A DNA stretch of 5,595 nucleotides from positions 1 to 5,595 of the forward strand of contig JBOGJO010000191.1 in NCBI GenBank assembly GCA_050747885.1, given 5' to 3'. The notes below the pieces were generated by a model, which was given only the letters and a program-made list of their open reading frames with translations, ran no database searches and was not told where the DNA came from. A program made the translations under genes and the position numbers. The stretch comes from CAWEYG01 sp050747885. Its GTDB lineage: Bacteria; Acidobacteriota; Thermoanaerobaculia; UBA5066; DATFVB01. This document shows, in pieces, positions 1-5,038 of this stretch. Every line of letters begins with the position of its first letter. Position 1 is the stretch's first letter.

Positions 1-451
1 TCAGCGTCGTGTCGGACAGGATTTTCAGGATCGTGAGATCGCCCTCATCGAGAGCCACTCCCATCGACTTCGTGTAGAGGTAATCGCCGAAGAGAACCGT
101 GAGGTTGTTTCCCCACCTGGCGTTGACGGACTCGCGGCCGCGGCGAAGCCTCGCCTCGTCGATGATGTCGTCGTGGACGAGCGTCGCGGCGTGGATGAAC
201 TCGATCACCGCGGCGTACCGGACGTCCGCGCGGCCCTCGCGGTAGCCCAGGAGCTTTGCCGACAGGAGCAGCAAAGCCGGGCGAAGGCGCTTCCCGCCCC
301 CGCTTCGGAGGTAATCGCCGATCCGGGAGATCGTGGAAACCGGCGAATCGCACAGGCGGATCAGCTCGTCTTCGACCTGCGACAGCTTCGGCGCGACGAG
401 GTCGTAGGATCGCCGCAATTCGGCTTCGCGGGGTTTCGCGGCGGGCGCCAT
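1..451 (-). CDS. Polyprenyl (long-chain trans-prenyl) diphosphate synthase, 3' end cut off by the window
   Basis: Seen: 150 codons read from an ATG at 451 to the left edge with no stop. Residues 51-58 are GGGKRLRP, the conserved isopentenyl-diphosphate-binding Lys/Arg block. Residues 93-98 are HDDIID, the first aspartate-rich DDxxD motif that binds Mg-diphosphate. GDYL at 122-125 is also typical. The second DDxxD motif would lie beyond the window. Known: this family (IspB type) condenses farnesyl diphosphate with isopentenyl diphosphate in the cytosol to make the side chain of quinones or similar long prenyl chains. Inference: the residue five before the first Asp is a small Ala (A89) rather than an aromatic, which fits a long-chain product rather than farnesyl diphosphate. 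The gene follows yajQ after 32 nt and may be co-transcribed. The nearest purine-rich ribosome-site candidate (AGGA) is about 13 nt upstream, so initiation is weakly supported. Family is certain; chain length is not. Confidence 0.93.
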   Translation of the reverse strand, partial: MAPAAKPREAELRRSYDLVAPKLSQVEDELIRLCDSPVSTISRIGDYLRSGGGKRLRPALLLLSAKLLGYREGRADVRYAAVIEFIHAATLVHDDIIDEARLRRGRESVNARWGNNLTVLFGDYLYTKSMGVALDEGDLTILKILSDTTL

Positions 452-483
452 GTCTGGCGCGAATCCTATCAGAGGGGAAGAGG

Positions 484-984
484 CTAACCTCGGTAGTTCG
501 TGAACTGGAGCGGGACGCCGAAGTCGGCGCCCCGGAGCAGGGCGATGACCGCCTGCAGGTCGTCACGGTTCTTGCCTGCGACCCGGACCTGATCGGCCTG
601 GATCGACGCCTGGACCTTGATCTTGGAGTCCTTGATCGCCTTGACGATTTCTTTCGCCTTTTCGATCGCGATTCCCTGCTGCACTTTCACCACCTGTCGG
701 ACGGTCGCGCCCGCGGCGGGCTCGACTGTCTTGAATTCCAGCGATTTGATCGGAACGTTTCGCTTGACGAGCTTGGTTTCGAGGATGTCGACCACGCTTT
801 TCATCTTGTGCTCGTCGTCGGAGGTCAGCGTGAGCTCGAGGTCCTTCTCGTTCCACTCGATCTTCGATTTGCTTCCCCGGAAATCGAATCTCGTCACGAT
901 CTCCTTGCTGGCCTGGTGTACGGCGTTCTGCACTTCCTGAAGGTCCACTTTGGAGACGACATCGAATGAATTTTCCTGGGGCAT
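484..984 (-). CDS. yajQ: YajQ-family (DUF520) nucleotide-binding protein
   Basis: Seen: 166 residues, close to the usual family length of about 160-165. It has the family's N-terminal SFDVVSKVD (6-14), RFDFRG near 32-37, the KVQASIQADQVRVAGKNRDD stretch near 123-142, and the C-terminal LQFTNYRG ending. The ATG at 984 is preceded by AAGGA (994-998) at 9 nt spacing, which supports the start. Known: YajQ proteins are small cytosolic proteins with two ferredoxin-like domains that bind nucleotides; the Xanthomonas and Pseudomonas members are reported to bind cyclic di-GMP and act as effectors. Inference: whether this one binds cyclic di-GMP cannot be read from the sequence. It begins 20 nt after the lolA stop and ends 32 nt before the polyprenyl synthase start, which suggests one operon. 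Its lysine- and isoleucine-rich makeup is normal for the family despite the GC-rich background. Confidence 0.96.
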   Translation of the reverse strand: MPQENSFDVVSKVDLQEVQNAVHQASKEIVTRFDFRGSKSKIEWNEKDLELTLTSDDEHKMKSVVDILETKLVKRNVPIKSLEFKTVEPAAGATVRQVVKVQQGIAIEKAKEIVKAIKDSKIKVQASIQADQVRVAGKNRDDLQAVIALLRGADFGVPLQFTNYRG

Positions 985-991
985 GGCGTCG

Positions 992-999
992 TTTCCTTT
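992..999 (-). promoter_or_regulatory. Ribosome binding site of yajQ
   Basis: On the minus strand this reads AAAGGAAA, with its AAGGA core 9 nt before the yajQ ATG. It lies in the 20-nt gap just after the lolA stop codon, so yajQ has its own initiation site. Confidence 0.7.
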
Positions 1000-1004
1000 C
1001 CGCC

Positions 1005-1634
1005 CTACAAGGGCCCGTTCTCGACGATTCTCGTGCCCGCGGGCGGATGGATCGTGAAATCCGACGCCTCGCGAGCCGGGAGGGCTCGGAAATCCTTGAA
1101 TTGGAACTCCGTTCGGTCCCCGGTCGAGCCCTGGAAGGAAAGGCCGGCCGGAGCTCCACCGCCGCTCAGGGAAAGGCGAATCCAGGCCACTTCCGCGTCG
1201 GCTGATTTCGGCGTCAGGAGGATCGCGCTCCCTTCCGGGTGAGGCTCCAGGGACAGCGTATAGAGCTTCGCGACTTCGGCCGGCGACTCCAGGAAGATGA
1301 GCGGGAGCTGCGCCCGATCCTCCTCGGAAAGGCGGCGGACGATCATCTGGCGCTCGCCCGGCGTGAAAAATCGCGCGGTGCTTCCGTCGAACGTGAAAAC
1401 CTTGCTCGAGGGCGGACCGTATTGGAAACGGAGATTTTCAGGACCCTGAACGAGGACCGTGCCGCTCTCTTCCTGGCCGTGGTTGAATCCGACGGGAGTG
1501 AAGGTCTGGACGAATTCCGCCTCGTGCGCCTTTCCGTCCTGAAAATACCGGGCAGCCTTCGCGAGCTGGGTCGCCGGGTCGTCGCCCGCGGCAAGGGAGG
1601 CGAGGAGGAGAAAGGCCGGGAAGCCCATTGTCAT
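1005..1634 (-). CDS. lolA: LolA-like outer-membrane lipoprotein carrier protein, start provided by a repeat
   Basis: Seen: 209 residues from the ATG at 1634 (207 from the ATG at 1628). A hydrophobic segment (FPAFLLLASLAAG, 5-17) is followed by a LolA-type body: EAEFVQTF (38-45), a G-x-V-x-V strand then PENLRFQYGPP (65-75), VFTFDGSTARFFTPGERQ (79-96), and a terminal DFTIHPPAGTRIVE (192-205). Known: LolA shuttles lipoproteins through the periplasm from LolCDE to the outer membrane, where LolB or a bifunctional LolA accepts them. Inference: the protein is exported, but from either ATG the signal peptide has no basic n-region. The frame stays open through the upstream repeat, and a TTG at 1661 would add Pro-Arg-Pro-Leu-Arg before the hydrophobic core and give a more normal signal peptide. 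No clear Shine-Dalgarno site precedes any of these starts. The body is confident; the 5' end is uncertain. The 20-nt gap to yajQ suggests co-transcription. Confidence 0.85.
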   Translation of the reverse strand: MTMGFPAFLLLASLAAGDDPATQLAKAARYFQDGKAHEAEFVQTFTPVGFNHGQEESGTVLVQGPENLRFQYGPPSSKVFTFDGSTARFFTPGERQMIVRRLSEEDRAQLPLIFLESPAEVAKLYTLSLEPHPEGSAILLTPKSADAEVAWIRLSLSGGGAPAGLSFQGSTGDRTEFQFKDFRALPAREASDFTIHPPAGTRIVENGPL

Positions 1635-1723
1635 TGCGAGGCCCCGCAGGGGCCGTGGCAATCTGACCCGGTTCGGAACGGCCAGGGGTAGATTGCTTCG
1701 TCGCTTCGCTCCTCGCAATGACA
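1629..1723. repeat. Dispersed inverted-repeat element ('CHCEERSDEAI' type), filling the purH-lolA gap
   Basis: Seen: two arms in inverted orientation. The outer 13 nt, TGTCATTGCGAGG, are identical in the left arm (1629-1641) and in the complement of the right arm (1711-1723). A second matching block, GCAATCT, lies at 1658-1664 and, complemented, at 1690-1696. Between these blocks the arms differ: the left carries a perfect GGCCCC-GCA-GGGGCC hairpin (1640-1654), and the right carries the AGCGAAGCGACGAA form. A unique centre of about 20 nt joins them. One minus-strand frame reads CHCEERSDEAI, a peptide well known from mis-annotated repeats in many bacterial genomes. There is no transposase gene and no obvious target-site duplication. 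The element begins 5 nt after the purH stop and runs into the lolA start. Inference: it is a non-autonomous, MITE- or REP-like palindrome that may also fold in the mRNA between the two genes. Confidence 0.88.
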
Positions 1724-1728
1724 TGGTC

Positions 1729-3312
1729 TCAGTGCCGGAAATGCCGGTGCGGCGCCAGCAGAAGGGCCATCTTGCGCTCGTCGGCAGCGGCGAAGATTTC
1801 CGCGTCCCGAATGGAGCCGCCGGGCGCAACCACCGCCGTCACGCCCGCGTCTGCGAGAATATCGAGCCCGTCGCGGAACGGGAAGAACGCGTCGGACGCC
1901 GCCCCGCAGCCCGTCAGGGCCAGGTTCGCCTTCGTGATGGCCAGGCGGCACGAATCGACGCGGCTCATCTGTCCGGCGCCGATTCCAACGGTCTGGCGGG
2001 CGTTGGCCACGACGATCGCGTTCGATTTGACGCGTCGGGCGACGGTCCAGGCGAGCTCGCAGGCGGCGCGCTCGATCGCGAGAGGTCGCCTCTGGGAGAC
2101 GATTTTCCACGCCGCGGCATCGTCCTCGGCGTCGTCCGCGCTCTGCAGCAGCAGACCGCCGCCGATGCGCTTCCAGTCCGGGCCGGGGGCGGGCTTCTGG
2201 CTGACGGGCAGCTGCAGGAGGCGGATGTTGGGCTTCTTCACGAAGAGAGCCTTCGCTTCTTCGGTGAAATCGTCGGCGACCACGGCCTCGACGAAATGTT
2301 GAAGGATGAGCGAGGCCACGGTGCCGTCCACCTTGCCCCGGAGCGCGATGATTCCTCCGAAGGCCGCCAGGGGGTCACACGCGAAGGCGCGGCCGAACGC
2401 CTCGAGCAGGGTCTCTCCGACCGCGACGCCGCACGGATTGTTGTGCTTGACGATCACCGCTGTCGTGCCCCGAAAGTCTCTCGCAAGGCGAAGGGCGGAG
2501 TCGAGGTCGAGGAGGTTGTTGAAGGACAGCTCCTTGCCCTGGATCTGGCGGGAGTCGGTGAGCTCGCCGGCGGGCGCGAGCCGATCGCGGTAAACCGCCG
2601 CCTGCTGATGAGGGTTCTCTCCGTACCGCAGCTCGTCCTGCTTCTCGAATGCGAAGAGCAGGGTGTCGGGAAAAGGCTCGCCCCCCGAAAGCTCTCGGGA
2701 GAAATAGTTCGCGATCGCGGAGTCGTACACGGCGGTGCGGGCGAACGCTTTCGAAGCAAGTCGTTCCCGGCTCGCGGCGGACGTCCCTCCGCTGTCCCGG
2801 ATTTCGGCCAGGACCCCGGCGTAGTCGGAAGGATCGACGAGGACCGTCACGCGCGCGTGGTTTTTCGCGGCGGCGCGGATCATGGCCGGGCCGCCGATGT
2901 CGATCTTTTCGATCGCATCCTTTCCGCGAGCGCCGTGGGCGACGGCGTCTTCGAAGGGATAGAGGTTGACCGCCACCAGGTCGATGGGTTGAATCTTCTG
3001 GTCCGAGAAATCCTTCTCGTGGGCGGGGTCCGCGGGATTTCCCAGGATCGCTCCGAAGATTTTCGGATGGAGTGTTTTGACCCTTCCTCCGAAAACCTCC
3101 GGAAAACCCGTGACTTCCTCCGCTTTCCGCGAGGGAATCCCCTGCTCGGCGAGAAACTTCGCCGTTCCCCCGGTCGAGATGATTTCCACGCCCGCCGCCG
3201 TCAGGCCCCGGGCAAGCTCGACGAGGCCGGTCCGGTCCGAAACCGAGAGCAGGGCCCGCCGGACCGGTCGCGCGAGGTCAGCGGGGAGCGCCGGGGACTG
3301 TGTAGGGTCCAT
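1729..3312 (-). CDS. purH: Bifunctional AICAR formyltransferase / IMP cyclohydrolase
   Basis: Seen: 527 residues, the normal family length, ending in the characteristic HRHFRH. The N-terminal MGS-like IMP cyclohydrolase domain (about 17-160) has LLSVSDRTGL (21-30), STGGT (46-50), GRVKTLHP (76-83), NLYPF (116-120) and KIDIGGPAMIRAAAKN (136-151). The C-terminal AICAR transformylase domain has RYGENPHQ (229-236), QGKELSFNNLLDLDSA (258-273), KHNNPCG (289-295, with the catalytic Lys-His pair), GAGQMSRVDS (445-454), DAFFPFRDGLD (474-484) and GGSIRD (498-503). Known: it transfers a formyl group from 10-formyl-tetrahydrofolate to AICAR and then closes the ring to give IMP, in the cytosol. I chose the ATG at 3312 because GAGGAG lies just before it; an in-frame TTG at 3324 would overlap that site. 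The start lies 35 nt inside the preceding gene, so translation may be coupled. One oddity is Phe86, where PurH proteins usually have His. Confidence 0.98.
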   Translation of the reverse strand: MDPTQSPALPADLARPVRRALLSVSDRTGLVELARGLTAAGVEIISTGGTAKFLAEQGIPSRKAEEVTGFPEVFGGRVKTLHPKIFGAILGNPADPAHEKDFSDQKIQPIDLVAVNLYPFEDAVAHGARGKDAIEKIDIGGPAMIRAAAKNHARVTVLVDPSDYAGVLAEIRDSGGTSAASRERLASKAFARTAVYDSAIANYFSRELSGGEPFPDTLLFAFEKQDELRYGENPHQQAAVYRDRLAPAGELTDSRQIQGKELSFNNLLDLDSALRLARDFRGTTAVIVKHNNPCGVAVGETLLEAFGRAFACDPLAAFGGIIALRGKVDGTVASLILQHFVEAVVADDFTEEAKALFVKKPNIRLLQLPVSQKPAPGPDWKRIGGGLLLQSADDAEDDAAAWKIVSQRRPLAIERAACELAWTVARRVKSNAIVVANARQTVGIGAGQMSRVDSCRLAITKANLALTGCGAASDAFFPFRDGLDILADAGVTAVVAPGGSIRDAEIFAAADERKMALLLAPHRHFRH

Positions 3313-3889
3313 TCTTCTCCTCAAACTTCCTGGCCGGCCGCGTGTCGCCGCCCGCGCCGATCCAGATTGCCCAGAGCAGATTCGTTTCGTCGGCTACCAG
3401 CCGCGACGCAAGGGCCCCCGGGGCCGCCTTCCGCTCTCGAAGCTCCGCGGGCGCCCGGGCGATCGAAGCGGCCACGGGGCCAGGGTTTCCCGCTGCCGCC
3501 GCCGCGGAGACACCGGGGATCATGTACGGCCCCTCGCTCGCCTCTTCGAAGGCGAGCCGCTCCGCGGGGGAGCCGGATTTCGGCGCCTCGACGACGATCA
3601 ACTCGCCCACGATCGTCCCGATGCGATGGATCACGTCCGGAAAGTGGGCGCGAGAGACGATCGTGCGCGAGAGAGCCCGCGCTTCCTTGTCGAAATCGGC
3701 CGCCGGCGTCCAGGAGATCGTCTCGCGAACGCCGCTGAGAAACTCGCGCCGATGCTGGACGATGAGGTCGAACAGGTCCGGAGGCGCGTCGCGTGTTCCC
3801 GCGATCGCAAGGTTGAGCGCGGCGCGGTCGGAAACGGCAAACGCGTTTCCGGCGGCAAATGCGAGCAGAAGAGCGGCGAGGGCCTTCAC
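3278..3889 (-). CDS. Unrecognised short exported protein with a duplicated FEE-GPY-PG motif
   Basis: I do not recognise this 203-residue protein. Seen: a GTG start at 3889, then Met-Lys and a hydrophobic stretch ending AFA (16-18), a good signal-peptidase I site, so export to the periplasm is likely. No further membrane segment is evident. Residues 20-100 look like an alpha-helical domain with His at 46, 82 and 88. Residues 127-160 are Ala/Pro/Gly rich and probably flexible. A motif recurs: FEEASEGPYMIPG (114-126) and FEEKNGPYTVPG (189-200), the latter at the extreme C-terminus. There is no lipobox Cys and no cysteine at all. The gene starts 18 nt after the Rieske gene stop, and its last 35 nt overlap purH. 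No good ribosome site precedes the GTG, so it may depend on coupling with the gene above. The clean signal peptide and tight packing argue for a real gene; its function is unknown. Confidence 0.75.
   Translation of the reverse strand: MKALAALLLAFAAGNAFAVSDRAALNLAIAGTRDAPPDLFDLIVQHRREFLSGVRETISWTPAADFDKEARALSRTIVSRAHFPDVIHRIGTIVGELIVVEAPKSGSPAERLAFEEASEGPYMIPGVSAAAAAGNPGPVAASIARAPAELRERKAAPGALASRLVADETNLLWAIWIGAGGDTRPARKFEEKNGPYTVPGAPR
3317..3322 (-). promoter_or_regulatory. Ribosome binding site of purH, inside the upstream gene
   Basis: GAGGAG on the minus strand, 4 nt before the purH ATG at 3312. It decides between that ATG and the in-frame TTG at 3324, which would overlap the site. The same bases encode the Glu-Glu pair at residues 190-191 of the upstream exported protein, so the site is embedded in coding sequence. 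Confidence 0.75.
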
Positions 3890-3907
3890 GGCGGCGATTC
3901 TAGCAGG

Positions 3908-5038
3908 CTACAAACCGCGGACGAGGTCCGCGTGGAGGAGACGGTGAAAGAGATGCTCGCCGCCCTCGCGCCGCGCCGAGAGCCGCCCGGCGCCGTACGC
4001 TCGCGAGCCGAGTCCTCTCTGAACCGACTCGCAGATGGCGGTGTCCTCGTCCTGGATCCTCTGCCCGACGTCGATGCTGGCGCGATTCTTCTCCCTCGCC
4101 GCGTCGGAGGAGACGTCGGTGAAATAGAAATCGAAGATCACTTCGGTCTTTTCGACGCCGAGCGGCAGCACGAGGTTCGTGTCCATGACGCCCTCGTACC
4201 AGTTGATCATGAAATTCGGATGGATCCAGTAGTACAGGGCCTCGTGGCCCCCCCTCACGGCGCCGGTCTGAGCGTCCGCGCCCTCGCGAACGATCGGGCT
4301 TTTCTGGAGGCAGAAGCGCTCGCCGTTTTCGATCGAGTAGCGGGAGTAGTCCAACACCGAATCCAGGCCCTTGTGGAGGTGCGGAACGTGATAGCCGCCG
4401 TCGAGATAGTTGTCCACGAAAACCTTCCAGTTGCAGCCGAACGAGTAGCGGCGCCGCTCGAGGAAATGGAATCGCGAGAGGCCGAGCCCCCGGCACCGGC
4501 CGAGCAGGTCGGCGCCGAGGAAATCCGAAAGCGAGGGCCCCTCGGGGTCGAGCCGCACGAAAACCCAGTTTTCCCATTCTTCGGCGGCCAGCGGCACGAG
4601 CCCGTTTTTTTCCTTCTCGAAATGACAGACGCCCGCGAAATCGGGCGTGCCCTTGAGGGCGCCCTCGAGCGAATATGTCCAGCCGTGGTATGGGCACCGA
4701 AGCAGGGGCGTCTTGCCTTCCGGTTCCGTGAGGACGGCCGCGCCGTGGTGACGGCACACGTTGTAGAAGCCCCGGAGGACTCCGTCGTTTCCCCGAACGA
4801 CGACGACCGGCTCGCCGGCAATCTCCACGGCGACGTACTGGCCCGGCGCCGCGACTTGCTCGCCGCGGCCGACCATCTGCCAGCCGGCTGAAAAGACGGT
4901 CCTGCGCTCGAGCTCCGCGATCCGGGGATCGACGTACCAGGAGGCGGGAATCGTCCAGGCCTCCTCCAGCGGCCGGCGCGCGTCGTAGGAATCCACGACG
5001 TCCCGAAGACCGGGCTCGGCCGGCGCCGGGACCTTCAC
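3908..5038 (-). CDS. Rieske [2Fe-2S] non-heme iron oxygenase alpha subunit, choline-monooxygenase-like
   Basis: Seen: 376 residues. The Rieske domain (about 50-160) has CRHHG (95-99) and CPYHGW (115-120), the two Cys and two His that hold the 2Fe-2S cluster. The catalytic domain has NWKVFVDNYLDGGYHVPHLH (203-222), where H217 and H222 are the expected mononuclear iron ligands, and an acidic QDEDTAICESVQRGL (329-343) that should supply the third, carboxylate ligand. Known: such enzymes use O2 and electrons from a separate reductase to hydroxylate or N-demethylate substrates. DNYLDGGYHVP followed by HKGL, and VQRGL near the end, resemble plant choline monooxygenase and bacterial relatives. Inference: the substrate may be a methylated amine or similar compound, but it cannot be assigned; an aromatic substrate is not excluded. 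The GTG at 5038 was chosen because GTGA overlaps the stop of the preceding GcvT-like gene. The frame stays open to 5395, but that extension only shadows the GcvT gene. No reductase gene is in view. Confidence 0.92.
   Translation of the reverse strand: MKVPAPAEPGLRDVVDSYDARRPLEEAWTIPASWYVDPRIAELERRTVFSAGWQMVGRGEQVAAPGQYVAVEIAGEPVVVVRGNDGVLRGFYNVCRHHGAAVLTEPEGKTPLLRCPYHGWTYSLEGALKGTPDFAGVCHFEKEKNGLVPLAAEEWENWVFVRLDPEGPSLSDFLGADLLGRCRGLGLSRFHFLERRRYSFGCNWKVFVDNYLDGGYHVPHLHKGLDSVLDYSRYSIENGERFCLQKSPIVREGADAQTGAVRGGHEALYYWIHPNFMINWYEGVMDTNLVLPLGVEKTEVIFDFYFTDVSSDAAREKNRASIDVGQRIQDEDTAICESVQRGLGSRAYGAGRLSARREGGEHLFHRLLHADLVRGL

Noticed and set aside
476..492. Small GAGG-CTAA-CCTC palindrome at the yajQ stop
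   Set aside because: A 4-bp stem without a T-run is too weak to call a terminator.
45..566. A 173-codon minus-strand frame at the left edge
   Set aside because: It is an Arg/Pro-rich shadow of the polyprenyl synthase and the yajQ 3' end in another frame. The true frame has the GGGKRLRP and DDxxD motifs and remains open at the left edge.
1629..1723. The palindromic element as an intrinsic terminator after purH
   Set aside because: There is no run of T after either hairpin on the minus strand, and the sequence is explained by the dispersed repeat. An effect on transcription is possible but not shown.
1635..1829. N-terminal extension of LolA to 274 residues
   Set aside because: The extension reads through the repeat and into the purH 3' end in another frame. 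Only a short extension to the TTG at 1661 is worth considering for the signal peptide.
1631..2110. A 159-codon minus-strand frame containing CHCEERSDEAI
   Set aside because: It is purH read out of frame followed by repeat sequence. The peptide is a known mis-annotation product of this repeat.
1693..3738. A 681-codon open frame on the plus strand opposite purH
   Set aside because: It is antisense to a complete purH with all family motifs. Its product is Arg/Gly/Asp-rich with no recognisable domain. Long antisense frames are expected in GC-rich DNA.
3077..4891. A 604-codon open frame on the plus strand opposite the Rieske gene, the exported-protein gene and the 5' part of purH
   Set aside because: It runs antisense across three genes whose coding is well supported, has biased low-complexity composition, and shows no motif.
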